64,000 nucleotides of DNA from Homoserinibacter sp. GY 40078 (GTDB lineage Bacteria > Actinomycetota > Actinomycetes > Actinomycetales > Microbacteriaceae), in NCBI RefSeq assembly GCF_008017545.1, contig NZ_VRTZ01000001.1:1388295-1452294 (forward strand), read 5' to 3'. Position 1 is the first letter of the stretch; each line of letters opens with the position of its first letter. The notes beneath the pieces were generated by a model. It was not told where the DNA came from and made no database searches. It saw only the letters and a program-made list of their open reading frames with translations. Positions 16,708-26,388 of this stretch are shown here, in pieces. Made by a program: the position numbers and the translations under genes.

Positions 16708-18006
16708 GTGGCGCGCGTCTCGGGCTGGATCGGACCACGCACGTCCAAGCTCTTCCGCGTGCGGGCGACGCTGCTGCCCCGCGAGGTCGCCGCGCGGGTC
16801 ATCACGGGGAGCACCGCGAGGGTCGCGTGGTCGGCAGGGGCCCTCATGGTCGTTCTCGCGATTCCGGTCCTCGTCGAGAACCTCCTGATGAAGGACGCAC
16901 TGGACGCGATCCCGGTCCCCTTGGCGATGCTGTTCGTCATGCTGGCACTCATCGCGGTCGCACTGCGGTGGACGACCACCGCGGTCACCGTCGCGTATCT
17001 GGTGATCGCGGGCGCAGCTGCCCTCGTCTATGAGGTGAGCCTTCTGCAGAACATCCCCAGCATGGGAGACGGTCCGGCGTTCGTCCTCAATCGACCGACG
17101 CTGGCTCTCGTCACGATCGGGGTCGTCACCACGTCGGCTGCCGGGTCGATCCTCTGGGCCGCCACCGGCTTCGCCGTCGCGACCGCCGTCTCCGTACTGT
17201 CCGCGATCATCACCGGAACGCCTTTCAATCCCGGCTGGGGCCCCGCGATGATCCTCGCCCTCTCGGCGGTGCTCTACTCGACCCTGTTCGCGATCCAGGC
17301 GCGGCAGCGTCGGCGGCTGCCCGGGTTCGAGGAGCTCGAGGCCGCGACCCTCCGGCGGTCGGCGAGCGCGAACCTCGCCCAACGTTCGACCGCGCTCGTG
17401 CACGACACCGTGCTCAACGACCTGACCGTCGTGATGAACGGACCGGATGTGCTCGACGAGCGCGCTCGCAATCGACTCACCGACGACCTGGAGACGCTCG
17501 AGGGTCCCGATTGGGCGCGTACCACTCAGACCGTCGCGGTCCACGATGAAGCGCAGGCCCGAATCCGCAACGCCCTCACAGAGATGACGAGCGAGTTCCG
17601 CTGGAGAGGCTTGAACGTCGGAGTGACCGGCGCCCGAGGGGCGATCTACTCGTATTCGCCCGAGGTGGCGGACGCGCTGCTGGGGGCCATCCGAGCCGCT
17701 TTGGAGAACATCCTGCGCCATTCGGGCACCAACTCGGCCGACATCGAGGTGGTCTACCGCGCCTCGGATGTGACCTTCATCATCACCGATCAGGGCCGCG
17801 GTTTCGACACGAGCGCCGTCGATCCCGCACGGCTCGGGGTGCGGGGATCGATCGTGGCCCGGATGACGGCGGTGGGCGGCTCGGCCCGGATCTGGTCGTC
17901 GCCCGGCTCCGGTACGACCGTGCTGATCACGGCGCCCGTGTTCGAGGTGCTCGCACCCCCGGATCCCCCCGACCATCAGAGGGGCGATCATGCCGACCCG
18001 TCGTAA
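16708..18006 (+). CDS. sensor histidine kinase (NarL/DesK-like)
   Basis: A 432-residue membrane kinase. About six hydrophobic helices fill residues 40-195. The dimerisation/phosphoacceptor segment is STALVHDTVLNDLTV with His232. The ATPase domain has an N box (AALENILRHSGT, Asn334), a G1 box (DQGRGF, residues 361-366) and a closing GSGTTVLI. It looks catalytically complete. The 3' end overlaps the start of a second membrane protein by 17 bases. A LuxR-type response regulator would normally be adjacent, but none is in this window. The GTG start is 6 bases after the ispH stop. Signal unknown. Confidence 0.8.
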   Translation: MARVSGWIGPRTSKLFRVRATLLPREVAARVITGSTARVAWSAGALMVVLAIPVLVENLLMKDALDAIPVPLAMLFVMLALIAVALRWTTTAVTVAYLVIAGAAALVYEVSLLQNIPSMGDGPAFVLNRPTLALVTIGVVTTSAAGSILWAATGFAVATAVSVLSAIITGTPFNPGWGPAMILALSAVLYSTLFAIQARQRRRLPGFEELEAATLRRSASANLAQRSTALVHDTVLNDLTVVMNGPDVLDERARNRLTDDLETLEGPDWARTTQTVAVHDEAQARIRNALTEMTSEFRWRGLNVGVTGARGAIYSYSPEVADALLGAIRAALENILRHSGTNSADIEVVYRASDVTFIITDQGRGFDTSAVDPARLGVRGSIVARMTAVGGSARIWSSPGSGTTVLITAPVFEVLAPPDPPDHQRGDHADPS

Positions 18007-19126
18007 GCTCTTCGCGGTCGCGCCGCGGGACCTGGACCCGACGAGCTGGTTCATCGGACCGTACGTTCCCGTCGTCTTCGGACTGTTCGTGCTCGTGTAT
18101 GGCGGGCTTCTCGCGGCGCTCACCTGGGGACAGACCGCGCACCCGCTCCTGCAGTTCGCGGCTGTCGGACTGTGCGTCCTCGCGTGCCTCCTCGTGCACA
18201 TTCTCACGCGCAGCCCGGTTCGCGCCGGCGTGCTGATCGCTGCCGTGGTCGTGGTGCTCGGCGGGGCGGGACTCGTGGTGTCGGCGATCGGCTACGCCGG
18301 ATCGGACTTCTCCGTCGAACTGTGGTGGGCGCCCTTCAGCCTCGGAATCACTCTCGCGACGCTCGCGCCCTACCTTCCGGCGGTCCCGCTGGCGATCACG
18401 GGTGGTGCGGTTCTTGCGACGTCGGTGCCGATCGCCTTCGTGATCATCGATTCGTCGGTGCCGATGTGGGGGCCGGTGACGACGTTGATCATCGTCGCGC
18501 TCCCCGTCCTCACGAGCACGTTGATGATCACGGTCTTCTCCGCGACGACCGTGAGCGCCATGCTGCCGATCGTCGACAACCGCTCCCGCGAGGTGATCTC
18601 GACGGTCCTCGAGCCGCACCCGGACGACGAGGAGACCGAACGCACGAACCTCGCCCGCCTCACGGCCCGAGCCGTGCCGTTCCTCAGGACGATCGCGAGG
18701 CGGGGAACGGTGGAACCGTTGGATCGGGCCGTTGCAGGTGAGATCGCACGCTACCTCCGCGACGACCTTGTCTCCCGCACCGACCTGGCCTGGATCGGCC
18801 TCCCGGCTGACGATCGCCGGGTCGTCGTGATCGATCCGGATCGGCGTGCGGATGTGCTCCGACCGGCGCAGAGGACCGCGATCCGCGATCTGGTGAACGC
18901 CATTCTGAACGACTCCGCGGTGGATGCCGCGTCGATCCTCATCGAGCTACGCGCGCAGAGCGACGGCTCGACCGCGATCGCGATCTCGTTCGACGCCGAC
19001 CAGCCCGAAGGCCGCAAGGTCCGGCACCTTGCGCCGTACTACTTCAATTTGCGAGGCGAGGTCGCCGACGTTCGTCTGGAACGCTCGCGGCTGTCGTTCC
19101 GGGTGCCCCCGGCCGACCGGCCGTGA
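17990..19126 (+). CDS. membrane protein, probable degenerate kinase partner
   Basis: A 378-residue protein with about six transmembrane helices in residues 25-190, followed by a cytoplasmic region with helices. The segments ERTNLARLTARAVPFLRTIA and AGEIARYLRDDLVSRTDL resemble the helical part of NarL-type kinases, but I see no phosphoacceptor His-Asp pair and no ATP-binding N or G boxes. The ATG has GAGGGG upstream and lies within the end of the kinase gene, so the pair is coupled. A role as a sensory or regulatory partner is inference. The stop lies 4 bases from the convergent fba gene. Confidence 0.65.
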   Translation: MPTRRKLFAVAPRDLDPTSWFIGPYVPVVFGLFVLVYGGLLAALTWGQTAHPLLQFAAVGLCVLACLLVHILTRSPVRAGVLIAAVVVVLGGAGLVVSAIGYAGSDFSVELWWAPFSLGITLATLAPYLPAVPLAITGGAVLATSVPIAFVIIDSSVPMWGPVTTLIIVALPVLTSTLMITVFSATTVSAMLPIVDNRSREVISTVLEPHPDDEETERTNLARLTARAVPFLRTIARRGTVEPLDRAVAGEIARYLRDDLVSRTDLAWIGLPADDRRVVVIDPDRRADVLRPAQRTAIRDLVNAILNDSAVDAASILIELRAQSDGSTAIAISFDADQPEGRKVRHLAPYYFNLRGEVADVRLERSRLSFRVPPADRP

Positions 19127-19130
19127 TCGG

Positions 19131-20162
<1,032 letters not shown>

Positions 20163-20196
20163 GGGGTTCCTCCTCGAGGCGTGGGGTGTCGGATCG

Positions 20197-20202
20197 AGTC
20201 TA
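20197..20202 (-). promoter_or_regulatory. -10 box TAGACT of fbaA
   Basis: TAGACT on the minus strand, about 34 bases before the fbaA ATG. It would give a short conventional leader that holds the GAGGAGGAA ribosome site. Confidence 0.45.
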
Positions 20203-20228
20203 GGGGGAGCCGCGAAGGCCCCCGAGGG

Positions 20229-21782
20229 TCATTCGGCCCAGTCGAAGGTGCGCTCGACCGCTTGGCGCCAGCGGGCGATCCCGTGGGCGCGCTCCTCCGG
20301 ATCCGCGGATGGCTCCCAGCGGCGGTCCTCCCGCCAGAGTGCGCGGAGCTCGTCGAGATCCGACCACACTCCCACCGCGAGCCCCGCCGCGTACGCCGCA
20401 CCGAGTGCCGTCGTCTCGGCGACCGCCGGGCGCACCACCGGAACGCCCAGCACGTCGGCCTGGAACTGCATGAGCAGCTCGTTCGCCACCATGCCGCCGT
20501 CGACGCGCAGCTCGTCGATCGGTGTCTCCAGCTCGGCGTTCGCCACCTCGAACACATCGAGGCTCTGGTACGCCACCGCTTCGAGTGCGGCGCGGGCGAT
20601 ATGAGCCTTGGTGGCGAACCGCGTGAGGCCGACGATCGCACCGCGCGCGTCCGCACGCCAGTACGGAGCGAAGAGCCCGGCGAAGGCGGGCACGACGTAG
20701 ACGTCGCCGTTGTCGTCGACGGATGCGGCGAGCTTCTCGATCTCGGCGGAGGAGTCGATGATGCCGAGGTTGTCGCGCAGCCACTGGATGAGCGACCCCG
20801 TCACGGCGATCGACCCTTCGAGCGCGTACCGCGGCGCTTCGTCGCCCAGCCGGTAGGCGACGGTCGTGATGAGGCCGGCCTCGCTGTGCACCCTCTCGGT
20901 GCCGGTGTTCACGATGAGGAAGTTGCCGGTGCCGTAGGTGTTCTTGGACTCGCCTGCGTCGAAGGCGGCCTGGCCGAACGTGGCCGCCTGCTGATCGCCG
21001 AGGATCCCAGCGATCGGCACATGACGCAGCAGGCTTCCGGACGCGGCGTGCCCGTAGATCTCGGACGACGAGCGGATCCGGGGGAGCATCGCGCGCGGCA
21101 CCCGGAACGTCGCGCACAGCTCGTCGTCCCAGTCGAGCGTCTCGAGGCTCATGAGGAGCGTCCGGCTGGCGTTGGTGACGTCGGTGGCGTGCACGCCTCC
21201 GTCCACTCCGCCGGTGAGGTTCCACAGCACCCAGGTGTCGGGCGTGCCGAACAGCAGCTCGCCCTGCTCGGCGCGCTCGCGGGCGCCGTCGACGTGATCG
21301 AGGATCCAGGCGATCTTCGTGGCCGAGAAGTAGGTGGCGAGGGGGAGGCCCGTGCGGTCTGCGAACCGGCGGACGCCGCCGTCGCGCGCCAGCGCATCCA
21401 CGGTGTCCTGGGTGCGAGTGTCCTGCCAGACGATCGCGTGGTGAACGGGGCGACCGGTGGTGCGGTCCCAAACGATCACGGTCTCGCGCTGATTGGTGAT
21501 GCCGATCGCGGCGACGTCGTGGCGGGTGATCCCGGCGTCGCCGAGCGCCGCGCCGATGACGTGTCGCGTGTTGGCCCAGATCTCCATCGGGTCGTGCTCG
21601 ACCCATCCGGGCCGGGGAAAGTGCTGCCGGTGCTCCTGCTGGCCGACGCTCACCACGCGGCCCTGTCGGTCGAAGACGATCGCGCGTGTGCTGGTCGTGC
21701 CTTGGTCGATGGCCACGACGTGGGCGGGCTCGGCGGCTTCGGCGGGTTCGGCGGGTTCGGCGACGTGTTCGGATCCGGCCAT
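20229..21782 (-). CDS. glpK: glycerol kinase
   Basis: A 517-residue FGGY-family kinase phosphorylating glycerol to glycerol 3-phosphate. The core starts [18 protein letters not shown] near residue 21. Other family segments are [46 protein letters not shown] and [20 protein letters not shown]. The first 20 residues are an unusual Ala-Glu-Pro run encoded by imperfect DNA repeats (about 21720-21770) and are not part of the normal fold; the start is supported by AAGGAGA upstream. No glycerol facilitator or glpD lies next to it. Confidence 0.94.
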   Translation of the reverse strand: MAGSEHVAEPAEPAEAAEPAHVVAIDQGTTSTRAIVFDRQGRVVSVGQQEHRQHFPRPGWVEHDPMEIWANTRHVIGAALGDAGITRHDVAAIGITNQRETVIVWDRTTGRPVHHAIVWQDTRTQDTVDALARDGGVRRFADRTGLPLATYFSATKIAWILDHVDGARERAEQGELLFGTPDTWVLWNLTGGVDGGVHATDVTNASRTLLMSLETLDWDDELCATFRVPRAMLPRIRSSSEIYGHAASGSLLRHVPIAGILGDQQAATFGQAAFDAGESKNTYGTGNFLIVNTGTERVHSEAGLITTVAYRLGDEAPRYALEGSIAVTGSLIQWLRDNLGIIDSSAEIEKLAASVDDNGDVYVVPAFAGLFAPYWRADARGAIVGLTRFATKAHIARAALEAVAYQSLDVFEVANAELETPIDELRVDGGMVANELLMQFQADVLGVPVVRPAVAETTALGAAYAAGLAVGVWSDLDELRALWREDRRWEPSADPEERAHGIARWRQAVERTFDWAE

Positions 21783-21857
21783 GCTGGTCTCCTTCGATCG
21801 CCGTCAACGCTAGTCGTGGCCGCGGCGATCGAAGGGAGGCGGTCCTGCCGATTGCGG

Positions 21858-21875
21858 AGTGAGTGCTCACTCACT
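21858..21875. promoter_or_regulatory. candidate TetR operator
   Basis: AGTGAGTG-CT-CACTCACT: two perfect 8-base arms with a 2-base centre, 13 bases upstream of the tetR GTG. The form is typical of operators of exporter-controlling TetR proteins. It also lies 76 bases upstream of the divergent glpK start. Confidence 0.65.
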
Positions 21876-21887
21876 TATGATCATCGC

Positions 21888-22472
21888 GTGGCACTTCCCT
21901 CGGAGTTCGTGGTCGTCAAGGAGCGCGCGCGTCCGCTCGCGCCCGACGACCGGCGGGAGGCCATCCTCGAGGCCGTGGTGCCTCTGCTCCGGGAGAAGGG
22001 GCGCGATGTCACGAGCCGCGAGCTCGCCGAGGCGGCAGGCGTCGCCGAGGGCACGGTCTTCCGGGCGTTCGGTGACAAGGAATCGCTGCTCGTCGCGGGG
22101 GTCACGAAGCTGCTGGACCCCGAGCCGTTCCGCGCCGAGTTGCGTCGGCTCCCGCATGACCTCTCGCTCGAAGACAAGATCGCGGCGCTGGTCGAGGCCC
22201 TCCGCGGGCGGTTCCGCGAGATCTTCGAGATCATGCGGCTGTTCCAGCTCGACGGGCCACCCGCTCCGCGCGAGGGTGCTCGAGAGGAGTGGATCGAAAT
22301 CGTCCGCGACATCCTCGCCCCCGACGTCGAGCGCCTGGGAGTGCCCGTCGACACCCTGGCCTGGTACATCCGTCTCGTCGCGTTCGGCGCCTCGATCGAC
22401 CGTGTCAGTGCGAGGCCCTTCGACTCCGTCGAATTGGCCGGTGTCATCGTGCACGGCGTCGCCGTTCCCTGA
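21888..22472 (+). CDS. TetR-family transcriptional regulator
   Basis: A 194-residue repressor. The N-terminal helix-turn-helix reads RREAILEAVVPLLREKGRDV then ELAEAAGVAEGTVFRAFGDK (about residues 44-63). The ligand-binding C-terminal part is all helical and family-specific. I chose the GTG at 21888-21890 because it lies just after the palindrome at 21858-21875 and gives a normal family length. It is followed 56 bases later by two ABC exporter genes that it very probably controls; the inducing compound is unknown. Confidence 0.88.
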   Translation: MALPSEFVVVKERARPLAPDDRREAILEAVVPLLREKGRDVTSRELAEAAGVAEGTVFRAFGDKESLLVAGVTKLLDPEPFRAELRRLPHDLSLEDKIAALVEALRGRFREIFEIMRLFQLDGPPAPREGAREEWIEIVRDILAPDVERLGVPVDTLAWYIRLVAFGASIDRVSARPFDSVELAGVIVHGVAVP

Positions 22473-22528
22473 GGTCCGCCTCCGTTTCTTCTCCCCACCA
22501 CCGCATCGCTCTCACGAAAGAAGCACCC

Positions 22529-24262
22529 GTGCTCGGATCCCTCCTTGTGAAACACCTGAGGCCCTATTGGGCTCTCCTCGTCGGCGTCGTCGTCTTCCAG
22601 TTGGCGCAGTCGATCGCGACGCTCTACCTGCCCGCGCTCAACGCCGACATCATCGACAATGGCGTCGCGACAGGCGACACCGGCTACATCCTCGCCACCG
22701 GCGGGCTCATGCTGCTGATCACCCTCGGCCAGATCACCGCCGCGATTCTCGCGGTCTACTTCGGGGCGAGGGCGTCGATGGCGCTCGGTCGGGATCTGCG
22801 CGCCGCGGTGTTCCGTCGGGTCGGCGAGTTCTCCGAGCGCGAGGTCGCCCGTTTCGGGGCGCCATCGCTCATCACCCGCTCCACGAACGACGTGCAGCAG
22901 GTGCAGATGCTCGTATTGATGAGCTGCACGATCCTGGTGTCGACGCCGATCCTGGCGATCGGCGGCGTGATCTTCGCGCTCCGGGAAGACGTCATGCTCT
23001 CGTGGATCATGGTGGTCGCCGTTCCGGTGCTGCTCGTCGCGGTGGGGCTCATCATCGTGCGGATGGTTCCCCAGTTCCGCAAGATGCAGACGCGCATCGA
23101 CAACGTCAACCGCGTGCTGCGCGAGCAGCTCACCGGCATCCGCGTGATCCGCGCCTTCGTGCGCGAGGAGCGTGAGCGGGAGCGGTTCGCGGTCGCCAAC
23201 CGCGAGCTCACCGACACCGCTCTGCGCGCCGGCCGGCTGTTCGCGCTCATGTTCCCGGTCGTGATGCTCGTGCTCAACGTCTCGAGTGTCGCGGTGCTGT
23301 GGTTCGGAGCGTTCCGGATCGAGTCGGGCGAGATGCAGGTCGGCTCGCTCATCGCGTTCCTCAGCTACCTCGTCCAGATCCTGATGGCCGTGATGATGGC
23401 GACGTTCCTCGCCGTCCTGCTGCCGCGCGCGGCGGTGTCGGCCGATCGCATCGGCGAGGTGCTCGGTACCGAGCCCTCGGTGGTGCCCCCGCTCGCGCCG
23501 GTCACCGAGCTCGTCTCGACCGGCGAGGTCGAGCTCCGCGGTGCGACGTTCGCGTACCCGGGAGCGGAGGCGCCCGTGCTGCGTGAGGTCTCGTTCACCG
23601 CACGCCCGGGGCGGATGACGGCGATCATCGGCTCCACCGGATCCGGAAAGACCACCCTCGTGAACCTGCTGCCACGGCTCTTCGATGTGACGGGCGGCGC
23701 CGTGCTCGTCGACGGGGTCGACGTGCGGGAGCTTGATCCGGAGCTGCTGTGGAGCCGGATCGGGCTCGTGCCTCAGCGGCCGTACCTGTTCTCCGGCACG
23801 GTCGCGTCGAACCTGCGCTACGGCAACCCGGATGCGACGGATGAGGAGCTCTGGGAGGCGCTCGAGATCGCGCAGGGGCGCGACTTCGTCGAGGCGATGC
23901 CCGAAGGGCTCGACGCCCCGATCGCCCAGGGCGGCACGAACGTGTCCGGCGGGCAGCGGCAGCGTCTCGCGATCGCGCGGGCGTTGGTGAAGCGACCCGA
24001 GATCTACGTCTTCGACGACTCCTTCTCGGCGCTCGACACCGCGACCGACGCCCGGCTGCGGCAGGCGCTCGCCCGGGAGGTGTCCGACGCCACCATGATC
24101 GTCGTCGCCCAGCGCGTGTCGACCATCCTTCAGGCCGACCAGATCGTGGTGATGGAGGACGGCGCGGTCGTCGGCCTCGGAACCCATGAGGAGTTGCTCG
24201 CGAGCTCCGCCGAATACCGCGAGATCGTCGAGAGCCAGTTGAGCGCGGAGGAAGCGGCGTGA
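22529..24262 (+). CDS. ABC exporter half-transporter with degenerate ATPase site
   Basis: A 577-residue fusion of a six-helix export domain (about residues 10-310) and a nucleotide-binding domain. Walker A is GSTGSGKT (368-375) and the signature is NVSGGQRQRLAIAR. The catalytic glutamate after Walker B is replaced by Asp497 (VFDDSFSALD), and the H-switch histidine by Gln528 (VVAQRVST). Both changes mark the non-hydrolysing member of a heterodimeric exporter. It starts at a GTG with GAAAGAAG upstream and overlaps the partner gene by 4 bases (GTGA). Likely exports drugs or lipids, under the TetR protein encoded just upstream. Confidence 0.92.
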   Translation: MLGSLLVKHLRPYWALLVGVVVFQLAQSIATLYLPALNADIIDNGVATGDTGYILATGGLMLLITLGQITAAILAVYFGARASMALGRDLRAAVFRRVGEFSEREVARFGAPSLITRSTNDVQQVQMLVLMSCTILVSTPILAIGGVIFALREDVMLSWIMVVAVPVLLVAVGLIIVRMVPQFRKMQTRIDNVNRVLREQLTGIRVIRAFVREERERERFAVANRELTDTALRAGRLFALMFPVVMLVLNVSSVAVLWFGAFRIESGEMQVGSLIAFLSYLVQILMAVMMATFLAVLLPRAAVSADRIGEVLGTEPSVVPPLAPVTELVSTGEVELRGATFAYPGAEAPVLREVSFTARPGRMTAIIGSTGSGKTTLVNLLPRLFDVTGGAVLVDGVDVRELDPELLWSRIGLVPQRPYLFSGTVASNLRYGNPDATDEELWEALEIAQGRDFVEAMPEGLDAPIAQGGTNVSGGQRQRLAIARALVKRPEIYVFDDSFSALDTATDARLRQALAREVSDATMIVVAQRVSTILQADQIVVMEDGAVVGLGTHEELLASSAEYREIVESQLSAEEAA

Positions 24263-26343
24263 GCGAGAACAAGACCGACGCACCGGCACGCCCCCGCCCG
24301 CCCGTCCAGCGGGGACCGGGCGGCGGAGGACCGTTCGGCGGGGCGGGCATGCCCGCCGAGAAGGCGATGTCGTTCGGGCCGTCGGCCCGGCGCCTGATCG
24401 GGCGGCTGCGCCCGGACCGGCTCGGGGTGATGTTCGTGATCCTCCTCGGAACGATCGGCGTGATCCTGAGCGTCATCGGGCCGAAGGTGCTCGGGCAGGC
24501 CACCAACCTGATCTTCGAGGGCGTCGTGTCGGCTCAGCTGCCGGCGGGCGTCACGAAGGACGAGGTGATCGCGGGTCTCGAGGCGCAGGGCGACACCGCT
24601 CAGGCCGATCTGCTGCGCAACATGGATCTGCGCCCGGGTGAGGGGATCGACTTCTCGGCGCTCGCTCTCGTGCTGGGGATCGTGTTGCTGCTCTACGTAT
24701 TCAGCTCGGTGTTCATGTGGCTGCAGGGCTACGTGCTCAACGGCATCACGCAGCGCACCGTGCTGCGGCTGCGTGAGGACGTCGAGGCGAAGATCCACCG
24801 CCTGCCTCTGCGCTACTTCGACCGGATGCCGCGCGGCGAGCTGCTCAGCCGCGTCACCAACGACATCGACAACGTGTCGCAGAGCCTCCAGCAGACCCTG
24901 TCGCAGCTGCTCACCTCGTTGCTGACGGTCGTCGGCGTCGTGGTGATGATGTTCGTCATCTCGCCGGTGCTCGCGCTGGTCGCTCTCGTCGCGATCCCCG
25001 TGACCCTCGCGATCACGGTGCTCGTCGCGAGGCGCTCGCAGAAGCTGTTCGTGGCGCAGTGGACCCACACTGGTGCCCTCAACGCGCAGATCGAGGAGGG
25101 CTACACGGGCCACGCACTCGTGAAGGTCTTCGGGCGGCACCGCGAGGTACAGGCGCGGTTCGACGAGAAGAACGAGGAGCTGTTCCGCGCGAGCTTCGGG
25201 GCGCAGTTCATCAGCGGCATCATCATGCCCGCGACGATGTTCGTCGGGAACCTCGTGTACGTGGCGATCGCGGTCGTCGGCGGGTTGTTCGTCGCCAACG
25301 GGTCGATGCGATTGGGCGATGTCCAGGCGTTCATCCAGTACTCCCGGCAGTTCACGCAGCCGCTCTCGCAGCTCGGCTCGATGGCGAACCTGCTGCAGTC
25401 GGGTGTCGCGTCGGCGGAGCGGGTATTCGAGCTGCTCGACGCCGAGGAGCAGAGCGCCGACCCGGTACCCGCGGAGTCGCCCTCCGGGGCGACGGGATGC
25501 CTCGCGTTCGAGGATGTCGCGTTCTCGTACGACTCGGAGAAGCCGCTCATCGGCGACCTCTCGCTGGTGGCGGAACCCGGGCAGACGATCGCCATCGTGG
25601 GGCCGACCGGTGCGGGCAAGACGACGCTCGTGAACCTGATCATGCGCTTCTACGACCCGGACGCCGGTCGCATCACGCTCGATGGCATCGACACCACCCG
25701 GATGTCGCGCGACGACCTGCGCTCGCGTACCGGGATGGTGCTCCAGGACACATGGCTGTTCGGCGGCACGATCCGCGACAACATCGCCTACGGCCGTCCG
25801 GATGCCTCGGAGGAGGAGATCATGGATGCGGCGACAGCGGCATACGTCGACCGCTTCGTGCACTCACTGCCGGACGGCTACGACACGGTGCTCGACGATG
25901 AGGGCGGCAACGTCTCGGCGGGCGAGAAGCAGCTCATCACGATCGCGCGGGCGTTCCTCGCGAAGCCGTCGGTGCTGATCCTCGATGAGGCGACGAGCTC
26001 GGTCGACACCCGTACCGAGCTCCTCGTCCAGCGGGCGATGAGCGCGCTGCGGCGGGATCGCACGAGCTTCGTGATCGCGCACCGGCTCTCGACCATCCGC
26101 GATGCGGATCTGATCCTCGTGATGGAGCAGGGGGCGATCGTCGAACAGGGCACGCACGACGAGCTGCTCGCCGCGCAGGGAGCCTACGCACGTCTGTACG
26201 AGGCCCAGTTCGCGGCCCCGATCGAGGAGGTGGCCGATGCTGTGCCGGCGATGGTCGGGGCGCCCGCCACGCCGCCTCCCACGACCGGAGAGATCGTGCT
26301 CGATGCGCTCGCGGAGGAGGGTTCACCCGAGAACGCGGAATAG
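24259..26343 (+). CDS. ABC exporter half-transporter, catalytic partner
   Basis: A 694-residue partner of the preceding half-transporter. A Gly/Pro-rich cytoplasmic extension of about 40 residues precedes the membrane domain, which contains an extra extracellular insert of about 50 residues between its first two helices (residues 90-135). The nucleotide-binding domain keeps the catalytic Glu577 (LILDEATSSVD) and His608 (IAHRLST). Its signature motif is altered to VSAGE (552-556), fitting a composite degenerate site with the partner. An acidic, proline-rich tail follows. In the exporter one ATP site should hydrolyse and the other mainly bind. Confidence 0.92.
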   Translation: MSENKTDAPARPRPPVQRGPGGGGPFGGAGMPAEKAMSFGPSARRLIGRLRPDRLGVMFVILLGTIGVILSVIGPKVLGQATNLIFEGVVSAQLPAGVTKDEVIAGLEAQGDTAQADLLRNMDLRPGEGIDFSALALVLGIVLLLYVFSSVFMWLQGYVLNGITQRTVLRLREDVEAKIHRLPLRYFDRMPRGELLSRVTNDIDNVSQSLQQTLSQLLTSLLTVVGVVVMMFVISPVLALVALVAIPVTLAITVLVARRSQKLFVAQWTHTGALNAQIEEGYTGHALVKVFGRHREVQARFDEKNEELFRASFGAQFISGIIMPATMFVGNLVYVAIAVVGGLFVANGSMRLGDVQAFIQYSRQFTQPLSQLGSMANLLQSGVASAERVFELLDAEEQSADPVPAESPSGATGCLAFEDVAFSYDSEKPLIGDLSLVAEPGQTIAIVGPTGAGKTTLVNLIMRFYDPDAGRITLDGIDTTRMSRDDLRSRTGMVLQDTWLFGGTIRDNIAYGRPDASEEEIMDAATAAYVDRFVHSLPDGYDTVLDDEGGNVSAGEKQLITIARAFLAKPSVLILDEATSSVDTRTELLVQRAMSALRRDRTSFVIAHRLSTIRDADLILVMEQGAIVEQGTHDELLAAQGAYARLYEAQFAAPIEEVADAVPAMVGAPATPPPTTGEIVLDALAEEGSPENAE

Positions 26344-26388
26344 GCGGCGCCGTTCCTGTGTGGTGGTGGTGCCGGCGCGGGGCGGCGG

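Noticed and set aside
21881-24289. An 802-codon minus-strand frame under the ABC exporter
   Set aside because: It has no family features and opposes a transporter gene with all catalytic motifs; it is a composition artefact.
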